64,000 nucleotides of DNA, from assembly GCA_902810755.1 (NCBI GenBank), contig CADDYT010000008.1:1-64000 (forward strand). The letters run 5' to 3'. Positions 8,299 through 17,372 of the stretch are shown here, one piece after another; positions within the stretch are counted from its first letter, which is position 1; each line of letters starts with the position of its first letter. This DNA is from Chloroflexota bacterium. Lineage in GTDB: Bacteria; Chloroflexota; Ktedonobacteria; Ktedonobacterales; Ktedonobacteraceae. The notes beneath the pieces are model-generated. The model was not told the DNA's origin. It saw nothing but the letters and a program-made list of their open reading frames with translations, and did not search any database. Made by a program: the position numbers and the translations under genes.

Positions 8299-8565
8299 GG
8301 CCAGCCGCAAGGGCTGGCCCTACTATAGACGACCCCTCCATAAGCCGCGTGAACCATATCGTGTATAGAGTAGGGCCACCCCTTGCGGCTGGGCTGGGAC
8401 GACTGGCAGCAGGCCAGCCGCAAGGGCTGGCCCTACTCTACACGAACATCTCGTGGGGCCAGGGAAGCGGTCGTCTATAGTAGGGCCAGCCCTGGCGGGT
8501 GGCCTGCGTCGCCCTCGCACGGGCTTCCGTTAACCCCTATGGGGCCACCCCTGGCGGCTGGCCTG
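8299..8565. repeat. Cluster of about 35-nt palindromic repeats (family 1, locus A)
   Basis: Four full units: 8299-8332 (+), 8360-8396 (-), 8410-8445 (+) and 8471-8506 (-), plus a partial unit at about 8539-8565 (-). Each unit has the core GGCCAGCC-GCAA-GGGCTGGCC (or a close variant), which folds on itself, followed by the tail CTACTATA or CTACTCTA. Units alternate in orientation, so neighbouring pairs could form larger hairpins. The same family occurs at 38221-38437 and 54127-54163. This accounts for most of the 8228-8783 spacer; 8590-8783 shows nothing further that I can support. Confidence 0.85.
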
Positions 8566-8783
8566 GGGCAGGGCGGTGGGATAGCCTGGCGATAGCGGGC
8601 CATCAACCACTCGTCCTTGAGTTCTCTCCACGCAATCACGCTCATTTTGCGGCATTCCTCGGCGACGAAACCGAGACGTTCGTAGAGATGCTTCTTTCAA
8701 TCCCAAACGGGAAGCGAGAAAAGGAGACGATTCCTGCGTAGGAAAGTATATCATCACACTCGAAAAAGTCAGGCACTTTTGCA

Positions 8784-9476
8784 CTATCCCCCCAGGATGC
8801 GTCCGTCGGAGATTTCTACCACGCGGTCGGCCTCGTTGACGACGGTCATGTCGTGAGTGGCGATGAGCATGCCGATCTGCTGCGTGTGGGCGATTTCTGC
8901 CAGCAGGCGGGCGATGGTACGGCCCGTTAGCGAGTCCAGGTTGCCGGTCGGCTCGTCGGCGACGATGAAGCGCGGGGTATGCACGAGCGCGCGGGCGAGG
9001 GCGACGCGCTGCTGCTCGCCGCCGGAGAGTTCGAGGCCGCGATGGTGCGCCCTGGCCTTCAGCCCCACCCGCTCCAACGCATCCAGCGAGCGGCGCGTGC
9101 GCTCCCCGGCCTCCATGCGCGCCAGGCGCAGGGGAATTTCGACGTTTTCCTGCGCGGTGAGCGCGGGGAAGAGGTGCGCGTTCTGGAACATCATACCGAT
9201 GCTCTCACGCCTCATACGGGCGCGGGCCGATTCATCAAGCCGGGAAAGGTCGCGTTCCAGAATGTAAACCTTGCCCTCTGTCGGGTCGTCGAGGCCGATC
9301 AAGATGTTGAGCAGGGTGGTCTTGCCGGAGCCGGAACGCCCGCGCAGGGCCACGAACTCGCCCGGCCCGACGCGCAAATCGATGCCGCGCAGGGCATGCA
9401 CGATGCCACCGCCGCCGCGAAAGTCGCGCGTCACCCCGCGCGCCTCGGCAATGGTCTTGACAGCTACCGTCTCCAT
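8784..9476 (-). CDS. ABC transporter ATP-binding protein (LolD/MacB type)
   Basis: A 230-residue ATPase of the MacB/LolD/FtsE class that powers an FtsX-type permease. Visible motifs: Walker [15 protein letters not shown]-loop ([19 protein letters not shown]), signature [15 protein letters not shown], Walker [14 protein letters not shown] and the H-loop [11 protein letters not shown] 9476 (METVAVKT) is chosen; it lies two bases after the stop of the preceding ATPase gene, and the open frame further upstream overlaps that gene. It is the last gene of a three-gene operon with the permease at 10488-13499. This subunit lacks the tail domain seen in its partner, so the transporter may be a heterodimer of two ATPases. 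Confidence 0.9.
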   Translation of the reverse strand: METVAVKTIAEARGVTRDFRGGGGIVHALRGIDLRVGPGEFVALRGRSGSGKTTLLNILIGLDDPTEGKVYILERDLSRLDESARARMRRESIGMMFQNAHLFPALTAQENVEIPLRLARMEAGERTRRSLDALERVGLKARAHHRGLELSGGEQQRVALARALVHTPRFIVADEPTGNLDSLTGRTIARLLAEIAHTQQIGMLIATHDMTVVNEADRVVEISDGRILGG

Positions 9477-9478
9477 AA

Positions 9479-10462
9479 CTATTGCTCCTCTTCCGCTGAC
9501 TGTGTTTGCTGTGTAGCCGCGCCCTTGCCGTTTCCGTTGCCATTGGCCGTGCTGGCCTCGACGCGCAGGGGCCACAATTCTACATGGTCTTCAGTGATGC
9601 GCACCTCGGCGCGCCCGTTGAAGGGGATGTTTTCCAGCGCCTCTTTGGGCAGTTGCAGGCGCCCCACGCGATCAATAAGCACCGATTCGCGGTGCGTCTT
9701 GCTGGAAAGGCCAATGACGGCGCTGGCGGCCAGCGTGTTCTCTGCCGGTTCCTCCAGGGGAGCCTCGCGGCGCACCGTCTCCGTGCTGGTGCGCCCGTCC
9801 CGAATGGCGATGGTGCGGTCGGCCATACCCGCGATGGCGACATCGTGCGTGACAATGATGATGGTCAGGCCGAGCCGCTGGTTGAGGTCGCGCAGCAAGC
9901 CAATCACCTCGTGAGCGGTGACGGAGTCCAGTTCGCCGGTCGGCTCGTCGGCCAGCAGCAGCACAGGGTCATTGGCGATAGCGATGGCGATGGCGACGCG
10001 CTGCTGCTCGCCGCCGGAGAGCTGGTCGGGCATGTTCTTCTCGCGCCCGCCGAGACCCACCAGTTCGAGCAGTTCGCGCGCCCGCTGCGAGCGCCGCACC
10101 GAGCCGACACCGCCTAACAATTGCGGCAGTTCAATGTTGGCCTGCGCGCTCAACTCCGGCAAGAGGTTGCGCCCGCTCTGCTGCCAGATATGGCCCACGA
10201 CATAGCGGCGATAGGCGATGCGTTGCGCCTCGCTCAGGCGCGTCAGGTCGTTACCGTCCACGATGGCTTTGCCTGCGCTCGGCACGTCCAGCCCGCCGAG
10301 AATGTTCATCAGCGTCGTCTTGCCCGACCCGGAAGCGCCCACAATCGCCATCATCTCGCCCTGCTGCACTTCCAGGTCCAGCCCTTGCAGCGCCACCACT
10401 TCCAGGTCCGCCACCTTGTAGATTTTGACCAGATTCTCACAAACAATGATCGGTTGTGTCAT
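9479..10462 (-). CDS. ABC transporter ATP-binding protein with C-terminal AbrB-like domain
   Basis: A 327-residue protein. Residues 1-225 are a complete MacB/LolD-type ATPase: Walker [14 protein letters not shown], signature [16 protein letters not shown], Walker [14 protein letters not shown] and H-loop IVTHDVAI. The next roughly 100 residues are an extension. It includes [20 protein letters not shown] ... [17 protein letters not shown], which reads like a SpoVT/AbrB swapped-hairpin domain, and then a low-complexity Asn/Gly/Lys and Gln/Glu tail. The extension could mediate dimerisation or bind DNA, making this a transporter ATPase with a possible regulatory arm. It lies between the permease gene (25 bases upstream) and a second ATPase gene (two bases downstream). 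Confidence 0.88.
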   Translation of the reverse strand: MTQPIIVCENLVKIYKVADLEVVALQGLDLEVQQGEMMAIVGASGSGKTTLMNILGGLDVPSAGKAIVDGNDLTRLSEAQRIAYRRYVVGHIWQQSGRNLLPELSAQANIELPQLLGGVGSVRRSQRARELLELVGLGGREKNMPDQLSGGEQQRVAIAIAIANDPVLLLADEPTGELDSVTAHEVIGLLRDLNQRLGLTIIIVTHDVAIAGMADRTIAIRDGRTSTETVRREAPLEEPAENTLAASAVIGLSSKTHRESVLIDRVGRLQLPKEALENIPFNGRAEVRITEDHVELWPLRVEASTANGNGNGKGAATQQTQSAEEEQ

Positions 10463-10487
10463 AGCCTCTCCTCAAAAGATAGAATTA

Positions 10488-13400
10488 TCAATCCTCGTTT
10501 AAGCGCAGCGTCTGGCCGATGGAGGGGCGCGAGGCGACGCGGATCATCATGCCAAGCGCGATGACACAGATAACGATAAGCGCGACAAGGGCGATGCCCA
10601 CAGAGAGCGGGACGATAACCTGAATCGGCGGCACGCTCTGAGCGATGTAAAAGGCCCCTCTGGAGATATCGCTGTTAGCACCGCTGGAGCCGACGCTGGT
10701 GAAGACCAGCACCGGCACAGCCAGCGCCGAGAGCAGGAAGCCAAAAATCATGCCCAGCACAATAGCTGTAGTATAGATAATCCCCTGCTCCCACGTCAAT
10801 ACACTGGCAATTTGCCGGGGTGGCGTCCCCAGGGCGCGCAGCACGGCAAAACCGGTCAAACGATTGTGCGCGCTGAGCCAGGAGGCGATCAGGTTGCCCA
10901 CCAGCGCCAGCAGGAGCGCGGTCGAGGCTCCCAGCGCCAGCAGGACGATCAGATCCAGGTAGAGCGGGTCGTTGTGCAGCGTTTCGCTGGTGGCGCGCCG
11001 GTCATAGACGGACGAAAGCTGGAGCGGCCCCGTACTCAGGGCATGACGCACGCTCGCCAGCGATTTCGCGTCGCTCTTCGTGCGCAGCCAGATATAGTTG
11101 ATGGGGACGCTCCCGCCGCTGCTGGAGAAAAACAAACTCTGGTACACGCTGGCATACGTCTGGTAATCAACCAGAATACCGCCAGAAGAGACCGTGCTAC
11201 TGGCATTGCCATAACCCGCGTTGTCGCTGATGGTCGGGACATGCTGCACCTCGGCCAGAGCCACGAAATCGACGGTGCCATCACTGAAGTCGAGCGTGAA
11301 GGGCGCGCCGGGATACAGGTTCAACTGGTTCCAGGTGGCGGCATCGACGATGGCTGGAACGACGTTTTGCCTGAGGGCTGTATCTCGCTGCCGGATCAAT
11401 TGTCCCATCAGAGAGGAGAGCGACTGCGTAGAGTCCTGCGGCGTCCAGATGGCCGTCTGCGCAAAATTATTGGCGTCCACGCCGCGAATTTCGACGGTGA
11501 AGGAGAGCGCGCTACCGTTGCCCGCCGTCGCCGTGTCGGCGCAACCGACGGTGGCGGAAAGAACGCCCGGAATACGGCGATAACTTGTCGTAATCTGCTG
11601 CAAGAGCGAAAGCGGCTGGTCGGAGAGCGAGCCACTGAAATCGGCGCCGCCCTGGTAGTCGGAGACATCGACGATGCGCTGCTGCTGCGAGGCGGTGAAG
11701 ACGAGGGTGAAGATGGCGAAGGCGGTGGCCAGGGCCAGCAGCAGCGTCATGCGCAGCGATTGACGAGGCGCGCGCGCCATCTGCGCCAGCGCCAGCACAG
11801 GGGAGGCGCTCCGGGAGCGCGTCGCCAGCCACGACCCCCACTGCAACAGCAGCGGGAAGAGGCGCAGGAAGAGCAGCAGGCAGGCCAGCAGCAGGAACAC
11901 GGCCCCGACCAGCGTGAGTGGGGTGAGCAGCAGCAGTTGCAACTGCGGGTCCAGCACGCCGGAGCCGGTGACGTAGAGCGAGGTGCCATAGCCCACCAGC
12001 ATGATGATGGCCGCCACAATATCCAGATTCAGTCGCTGCCAGAGCGGGCGGCTGCCGGTGCGGGCCGTCTCGCGGCGCATGGAGAGAACGTCGCGGCTGA
12101 CCGTGCGGAAGAGCGAGACAATCATGGCGAGGACGCCCACGCCCACCGAGGCAAGCACGTACCAGCGCAAATCCCACAGCGTCTGCCAGGGATCGTTCGT
12201 CAGCAGGCTGAGGGCCGACAGATCAGTAGTCGAGAAGGTGCGCCGCGCGACGATCTGCACCAGCAGCAAGGCCAGCAGCGGCCCCGGCACGAGGGCCACG
12301 ATGCCCAGTCCCAGGCCTTGCGTGAGCAGCGAGCCGAAAATCTGGCTCCGGCTGGCCCCACGCGAGCGCAGCACGGCGATGGTCTCCGCCTGCCGGTCAA
12401 CCAGCAGGTCGGCCATCATGCTCACAAAGAAGAGGACAAGGGCCAGCACCAGAAAGAGCAGGCTCATCACCGGCACGCGGGCAACGGGGACGCGCGCCGC
12501 GAACTGTTCCAGGATATCCGAGGGCAGGATGGTCTTCGTCTGATCCACATAGGGGGCCTGGTTGAGATCAAAATTGTTCGAGATATTGACCTGCGTTTCA
12601 TTGATGCCCGTAAGAACAGTATCCAGGTCGTTGATGCCGATACGGGCGCTGTCCAGCCGGTAATACCAGTAGTAGCTGACCGCCTCTTCCAGCGTGAGGG
12701 CGGTGAATTGTTGCTGCGCGAAGATGCGCGAGAAGAGGGAGATGAAATTCGCATTCGAGATCAGGCCGGTATAGATATTGCCCTGAAGGGGAGGCGCGCC
12801 GCGCGGCATGACATCAAAGCTGAGCTGGTGCCAGAACGGCTCGGCGGCATTCTTCACGTCGAAGATGCCCACCACGCGCACCGGCAAATACTCCACGACG
12901 CGCTCTGTGGGAATCTGCACAAAGGCGACATCGATGTGCAGCAGGCTCCCTATCTGCGCTTTGAGCAGGCGCGCGGCCTGTACCGGCAGGGCGACCTCTA
13001 GCTCCTGCGCATTGTCCCGCGGCAGCCGCCCCTGTAAGAGTGCGATATGAGGCGCGACCTGCGGCATCGAGCCGCCATAGAACTGCATCTGGTTAATGGT
13101 ATCTAAATATTTTCCCGTTCTGGCAGGTTGGGCAAGAAAATAGACCTGTGTCTGCACGGAAAATTGCGGAGGAAGTAGATACGGCCCCAGCGTCTGCTGA
13201 AATTGCTGGTTCAGTTCGCCATTGACCTTATTGAGAAACGACGCGCTGATCTGTTCTCCAACGCTATAGACGATAATATCAGCGTTCTGCGGGGCCGCGT
13301 TGAGGATGCCGCGCAACCCGGCAGTCATTGAGACCTGTGAATAGAGCGGCACCGCGCAGACCAGCATGACGGCGGCCACCATGCCCGCGCCTGTAATTAT

Positions 13401-13499
13401 CAGCAGCCGCCACGTGCGCCGCAGCCGCCACAGCGCCAGCGTCACCGTCGGCGGCACCAGCGCCTTCCCCCGCGCCTGCCGTCCCTTTGCATGAGCCAT
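10488..13499 (-). CDS. FtsX-like ABC transporter permease (large)
   Basis: A 1003-residue membrane protein and the first gene of the operon with the two ATPases. A transmembrane helix near residues 33-55 (LLIITGAGMVAAVMLVCAVP) is followed by a long extracytoplasmic segment. A first FtsX helix set lies at about 345-470 (VMSLLFLVLALVLFFVSM). Further helices and a second extracytoplasmic segment follow, and a final FtsX domain spans about 850-1000 (LIVLLALGASTALLLALVGNL ... LIVICVIALGMMIRVASRP). This two-FtsX layout is typical of MacB-like exporters that act on lipids, peptides or lipoproteins at the cell surface rather than importing solutes. The transported substrate is unknown. Confidence 0.88.
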   Translation of the reverse strand: MAHAKGRQARGKALVPPTVTLALWRLRRTWRLLIITGAGMVAAVMLVCAVPLYSQVSMTAGLRGILNAAPQNADIIVYSVGEQISASFLNKVNGELNQQFQQTLGPYLLPPQFSVQTQVYFLAQPARTGKYLDTINQMQFYGGSMPQVAPHIALLQGRLPRDNAQELEVALPVQAARLLKAQIGSLLHIDVAFVQIPTERVVEYLPVRVVGIFDVKNAAEPFWHQLSFDVMPRGAPPLQGNIYTGLISNANFISLFSRIFAQQQFTALTLEEAVSYYWYYRLDSARIGINDLDTVLTGINETQVNISNNFDLNQAPYVDQTKTILPSDILEQFAARVPVARVPVMSLLFLVLALVLFFVSMMADLLVDRQAETIAVLRSRGASRSQIFGSLLTQGLGLGIVALVPGPLLALLLVQIVARRTFSTTDLSALSLLTNDPWQTLWDLRWYVLASVGVGVLAMIVSLFRTVSRDVLSMRRETARTGSRPLWQRLNLDIVAAIIMLVGYGTSLYVTGSGVLDPQLQLLLLTPLTLVGAVFLLLACLLLFLRLFPLLLQWGSWLATRSRSASPVLALAQMARAPRQSLRMTLLLALATAFAIFTLVFTASQQQRIVDVSDYQGGADFSGSLSDQPLSLLQQITTSYRRIPGVLSATVGCADTATAGNGSALSFTVEIRGVDANNFAQTAIWTPQDSTQSLSSLMGQLIRQRDTALRQNVVPAIVDAATWNQLNLYPGAPFTLDFSDGTVDFVALAEVQHVPTISDNAGYGNASSTVSSGGILVDYQTYASVYQSLFFSSSGGSVPINYIWLRTKSDAKSLASVRHALSTGPLQLSSVYDRRATSETLHNDPLYLDLIVLLALGASTALLLALVGNLIASWLSAHNRLTGFAVLRALGTPPRQIASVLTWEQGIIYTTAIVLGMIFGFLLSALAVPVLVFTSVGSSGANSDISRGAFYIAQSVPPIQVIVPLSVGIALVALIVICVIALGMMIRVASRPSIGQTLRLNED

Positions 13500-13702
13500 A
13501 CCTGTCCCTCTTTCGTTCGCATGCTTTTCTCACTAGCAAGAGACGCCACAACCGGCAAAAGTATTGCAAAGGAGAGAGGCGCGAGGGACAGAGAAAGAGT
13601 CAACGCTGTTCATGACCCTGCACCGGCTCTCACGATTCCTCTCTCTGTGTGGCACAATGAAAAGCAGGAACGGTAGCATGCTACTGAAGAGTGACCCGAA
13701 TA

Positions 13703-13787
13703 TGTCATGCTGAGTGAAGCGAAGCATCTAAAGTGACCGGTTGATCAGTACAGCTCCCTCAGATGCTTCGCTTCACTCAGCATGACA
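13703..13787. repeat. 27-bp perfect inverted repeat (family 2)
   Basis: Arm 13703-13729 (TGTCATGCTGAGTGAAGCGA and onward) is the exact reverse complement of 13761-13787; the loop is 31 nt. A shorter relative with the same TGTCATGCT/AGCATGACA ends lies at 16756-16805. It occupies most of the 13500-13835 spacer, upstream of the lactate permease gene. Both copies also have a nearby TAGCATGCT motif. Confidence 0.8.
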
Positions 13788-13835
13788 GAGAGGCGAGCTG
13801 CTTTTCAGTGGTCTAAGAAGGAGACAGGCTCATAT

Positions 13836-15329
13836 ATGCAGGTTGTGTTGATGACGGCACTGGCGACGCTGCCCCTGGTGATCGCCCTGCTTATGCTGGT
13901 GGTTTTTCAACGCAGCAGCTTGCAGGCGGGGGTGGCGGCGCTGGCGGGGGCTGTGCTGCTGGCCGTACTCATCCCCGCCTTTCGCCTGGCTCCCGTGCCG
14001 CTGCTGCTGGCGCTGGCCGAGGGCTTTACCACCTCGCTGACGGTGCTGACGGTGCTGTTCCCCGCGCTGTTGCTCTACCAGTTGCAGAGCGCGACGGGCA
14101 GCATGGATGCGCTGGCAAGGGGCATTGCCTACCTGTGTCCCGACCGCGACCTGCAGGTATTGCTGCTGGTGCTTGGCCTCGGCCCGTTTATCGAGTCGGC
14201 CAGTGGCTTTGGCGTTGGCACCGTCGTCATCATCCCCATCCTGTTCGCCATCGGCTTCGAGGCGTTGCCTGCCGCCCTGCTCGGCCTGCTGGCGCAGATC
14301 GCCGTTCCCTGGGGCGGGCTGGCCGTCGGTATCGAACTGGGGGCGCAACTGACAAAGCTCGATTCGGGCCTGCTCGGCATGCGCACGGCCCTGCTCATGG
14401 CCCCGCTGCCCTTCGGCTTCGGACTCGTCGCCCTCTTCATGAGCGGCGGCAAACGCGCTATGCTGCGCTGGTGGCCCGTCGCCCTGCTGGCCGGGGCCGC
14501 ACTCAGCGTCGGCGAATGGTTCTTCAGCCAGCTTCCCGGCATCGAACTTGCGGGCATCCTCGCCGGCGCCCTCGTCATGCTCGTGCTGGTGGGATGCGGC
14601 TATGTTACCGGCAACAGAAGAGATATGCCCGTTCCTGTCGCCTCGCCGGATAGCAACACTACTCCGCTCTGGCAGGCTGTAGCACCCTATCTCTTTTTGA
14701 CAGCCTGCCTGCTGGTGACGCGACTGGTAGGGCCGGTGAGGCAGTGGCTGCAAGGGGTGGCAGTGCTATCTCTTCCCGCCGTCGGGCTGCGCCTGCCCCT
14801 GCTCTACACGCCCGGCTTCTGGGTGCTACTCGCGGCCCTCTTCGCCATCCCGCTGCTGCGCATTGATGGACAGGGAGCGCGCGAGGCAACGGCGCGCACG
14901 TGGCGGCAGTTCTCGTTAAGCGCCCTCGCCATCATCTGCTTCCTGGCGATGGCCGAAATCATGCTCTTTAGCGGCATGACCAACGTGCTGGGTACGGCTG
15001 CCGCCGCGCTCGGCCACAACTACGGCTGGATCGCCCCCTGGCTCGGCGCGCTCGGCGGCTGGCTGACCGGCTCCAACGCGGGCGGCAACGCCATGTTTGC
15101 CCTGCTCCAGCGCAACGCCAGCCTGCGCGTCTCGCTGCCCCTCGACTGGATTATGGGCGGCCAGAACGCCGCCGGTTCCATCGTCACCATGGTTGCACCC
15201 GCTCGCGTCATTCTCGCCGCCACCAGCGCCGGTCTCCCCGGCAAAGAGGGTCCCACCCTGCGCACCCTCGGCCCGCTCATCCTCATCGCCATTGCTATCA
15301 TTACTATCTTGCTGGTGATGGCAATTTAG
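13836..15329 (+). CDS. lctP: L-lactate permease family transporter
   Basis: A 497-residue polytopic membrane protein of the LctP family, which imports L-lactate or glycolate with protons. The N-terminus (MQVVLMTALATLPLVIALLM) and the segments GPFIESASGFGVGTVVIIPI, AQIAVPWGGLAVGIELGAQL, FLAMAEIMLFSGMTNVLG, WIAPWLGALGGWLTGSNAGG and LDWIMGGQNAAGSIVTM match the family in order. ATG 13836 is preceded by AAGGAG at 13818-13823; an upstream in-frame ATG (13782) falls inside the inverted repeat and is less likely. Its stop overlaps that of the convergent M16 gene by four bases. Confidence 0.88.
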   Translation: MQVVLMTALATLPLVIALLMLVVFQRSSLQAGVAALAGAVLLAVLIPAFRLAPVPLLLALAEGFTTSLTVLTVLFPALLLYQLQSATGSMDALARGIAYLCPDRDLQVLLLVLGLGPFIESASGFGVGTVVIIPILFAIGFEALPAALLGLLAQIAVPWGGLAVGIELGAQLTKLDSGLLGMRTALLMAPLPFGFGLVALFMSGGKRAMLRWWPVALLAGAALSVGEWFFSQLPGIELAGILAGALVMLVLVGCGYVTGNRRDMPVPVASPDSNTTPLWQAVAPYLFLTACLLVTRLVGPVRQWLQGVAVLSLPAVGLRLPLLYTPGFWVLLAALFAIPLLRIDGQGAREATARTWRQFSLSALAIICFLAMAEIMLFSGMTNVLGTAAAALGHNYGWIAPWLGALGGWLTGSNAGGNAMFALLQRNASLRVSLPLDWIMGGQNAAGSIVTMVAPARVILAATSAGLPGKEGPTLRTLGPLILIAIAIITILLVMAI

Positions 15330-16612
15330 CCGTTTGCCAGCGTATTCCCCACCAGCGTGGGTTCATCCAGGGGGCCGATAGCGGCCACGACCAGCGGGGC
15401 CAGGGGCGAGAAGCGATGCAGCACGGCCATGACCTGCTCCAGCGTCACTGCGTCGATCAGCTCTTTGACCTGCTGGATGGTGCGAATCTGGCGCTCGTAC
15501 CACCAGGAACGGGCAATCGCGCCCATGCGCGCGCCCGAACCCTCGCTGCGCATGATCGTTTCGCTCTTCAACTGCACCTTCGCCCGTTCCAGTTCATCGG
15601 CAGTAATGCCCTTCTGCTCTAGCAGGCGCAGCTGGTCGATGATGACCTGCAGACATTCGTGGGCCTGCTGCGGGGTCGTGCCTGCATAGATGCGCATAGC
15701 TCCGATATGCCTGTGGCTCACGTTGGAGGCGGAGACGCTATAGACCAGGCCGCGTTTCTCGCGCACCTCGACGAAGAGGCGTGAGGCCATGTTGCCGCCA
15801 AGCACCTCGCCGATCACCATTGCCGCATAGTAATCGGGGTCGGTATAGTTGGGGAAGGGGAACATCAACGCCAGGTGTTCTTGCTTGCCTTCCTGGTGTT
15901 CCAGCGCCACGCGCGAGGTCGGCATTGGCTGCTCTTCCGGCGACGGCAGGGCCGTTCCCTGCCATGCCATGAACAGATCCTGCATGCGCGCCACCACCCT
16001 GTCCCAGTCAAACTTCCCGGCGATGGCGAACAGCACGTTATTGGGCTGGTAGCGTTCCTGCCAGAAATTTACCACATCCTGGCGCTGCAAGGCACGCACA
16101 CTCTCCGCCGTGCCGAGCGACGAGCGGGCTAAGGCCGTGCCAGCATAGAAGGTAGCACGCACGAGTTCAAAGACGCGGCTCATCGGCTCATCGTCTCGGC
16201 GGCGAATCTCCTGCAAGATGATATTTTTCATCTGCTGCACGTCATCCTGTGGAAATGTTGGCGTGAGCAAAACTTCCTGCATCAGGTCGAGCGTGGCATC
16301 GAACTTCGTGTTGACGATCTGCGCCCACACCTGGCCCGTTTCCATGCCCGAACTGGCTCCCTTGCGCGCCCCCAGCGACTCGAAAGCATCGTTCAATGCG
16401 CGCGCATCCTTCAATTTCGTCCCCTGAAACAGCATATATTCAAAGAGGTGCGCCAGCCCCAGCTTATCTTCCGGCTCGTTAATCACCCCCGCATTAAGCT
16501 GAAAGCCAAAGGTAATCGAACTCAAACTGGGCATATACTGCCCGATCATCTCAATGCCGTTGGGCATGTGATGGTAAAAGTAATTCGGCGGCAAGTCCTG
16601 CTGGTGTATCAT
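15326..16612 (-). CDS. M16-family peptidase homologue with altered zinc motif
   Basis: A 428-residue protein with the two-domain M16 (insulinase/processing-peptidase-like) fold. The canonical catalytic motif HxxEH should read like HLLEH, but here it is HLFEYMLFQGT (about residues 54-64): the second zinc-ligand His is Tyr. The downstream acidic helix (ILQEIRRRDDEP) is kept. M16 family members often work as an active/inactive pair, and this one looks like the non-catalytic partner; no second M16 gene lies in the window. The C-terminal half contains VYSVSASNVSHRHIGAMRIY and other conserved M16C features. An SD-like GGAAAGGAA lies upstream of ATG 16612. It may act in a peptide-processing complex, or be a stand-alone pseudoenzyme. 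Confidence 0.85.
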   Translation of the reverse strand: MIHQQDLPPNYFYHHMPNGIEMIGQYMPSLSSITFGFQLNAGVINEPEDKLGLAHLFEYMLFQGTKLKDARALNDAFESLGARKGASSGMETGQVWAQIVNTKFDATLDLMQEVLLTPTFPQDDVQQMKNIILQEIRRRDDEPMSRVFELVRATFYAGTALARSSLGTAESVRALQRQDVVNFWQERYQPNNVLFAIAGKFDWDRVVARMQDLFMAWQGTALPSPEEQPMPTSRVALEHQEGKQEHLALMFPFPNYTDPDYYAAMVIGEVLGGNMASRLFVEVREKRGLVYSVSASNVSHRHIGAMRIYAGTTPQQAHECLQVIIDQLRLLEQKGITADELERAKVQLKSETIMRSEGSGARMGAIARSWWYERQIRTIQQVKELIDAVTLEQVMAVLHRFSPLAPLVVAAIGPLDEPTLVGNTLANG

Positions 16613-16755
16613 CTATTGCGAACGTTCCTTTCCAATCTGAACAGAAATGCATGAAAAGCATCTGGGAATACAATCAGAGTATATCATATGGCAGATAAGA
16701 ACGTAGCAGGCATGCTATGAGAAACGAGGGGGAACGTAGCATGCTCTAAACAAGT

Positions 16756-16805
16756 ATCGTGGACGTGTCATGCTTCGCTGCCACTCAGCATGACACGTCC
16801 ACGAT
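16756..16805. repeat. 19-bp inverted repeat (family 2)
   Basis: Arm 16756-16774 is the exact reverse complement of 16787-16805, with a 12-nt loop. Ends and part of the arm match the larger repeat at 13703-13787. It lies just beyond the end of the degraded gene at 16851-17367 and could serve as its terminator. Confidence 0.75.
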
Positions 16806-16850
16806 GGTTTCTCATGGTATGGCTTGCCCTGCTCTGTCGCCGCCCGTTTC

Positions 16851-17367
16851 TCACGGTAGAGGAGGCATCGACTCCAGCGCGGGCAGTTCGAGTGTCTCGT
16901 GGTAATCGACTTTGAGCAGGGGTTGTGTTGCGGCAACCCCTGGTAGAGAGTCGCCTGTACTCTCTGCATACCAGAGGCGCTGTGTCACGGCTTTCTTCTA
17001 CTCCGTCCAGGTGAAGAAGATCTCGCCCAGGTTGTTGTAGCCGACGATCAATTCTCCGGCTTTCCGGCTGTTCAGCCAGGCGGCGCTGTGCAGCAGAGCC
17101 GCAGCCAGCGTATTTCGCGGCTTTTGTGCTGGCGGTAACAGCGACCAGGTGCAGGTAATCCCCCAGTCGGATTGTATGGCGCGTCCCCTCGCACTGCCGG
17201 ACAAGTCCCGCCGTATCTTCCCGCACATACACTCGCAGCGTCACCGTACACGGCTCCTTCAGCGCGAGCCAGACAGTAACAGACTGTGGTTCTACCCGCC
17301 GCACTACCGGCCCCGCTAAAATAAGTGGAAGGGACGAGAACCGTTCTGATAAAGGTATCCAGGACAT
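16851..17367 (-). pseudogene. Degraded PhoD-like (alkaline phosphatase D) protein
   Basis: The N-terminus (LPLILAGPVVRRVEPQSVTV ... VTLRVYV ... IRLGDYLHLVAVTA) looks like the N-terminal domain of PhoD-like metallophosphatase proteins. After that the matching sequence continues only in another frame (NTLAAALLHSAAWLNSRKAG ... FFTWTE), meets a TAG at 16998-17000, and resumes in that same frame as KKAVTQRLWYAESTGDSLPG ... ALESMPPLP before a TGA at 16851-16853. A frameshift, a nonsense codon and probably a large internal deletion are therefore present; the central phosphatase domain is gone. It follows the SEC-C gene by five bases, so it was once the second gene of that operon. Family assignment is moderate. 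Confidence 0.6.
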
Positions 17368-17372
17368 AATGC

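Noticed and set aside
8299..8565. Possible CRISPR array in the repeat-rich spacer
   Set aside because: Units alternate in orientation, vary in sequence, have irregular spacing and no cas genes are nearby.
10812..13001. 729-codon plus-strand open frame opposite the FtsX-type permease
   Set aside because: Antisense shadow; its predicted product is Gln/Arg/His-rich without domains.
16998..17000. In-frame TAG in the PhoD-like remnant as a possible pyrrolysine codon
   Set aside because: The same gene also has a frameshift and a probable deletion, so decay is the simpler reading.
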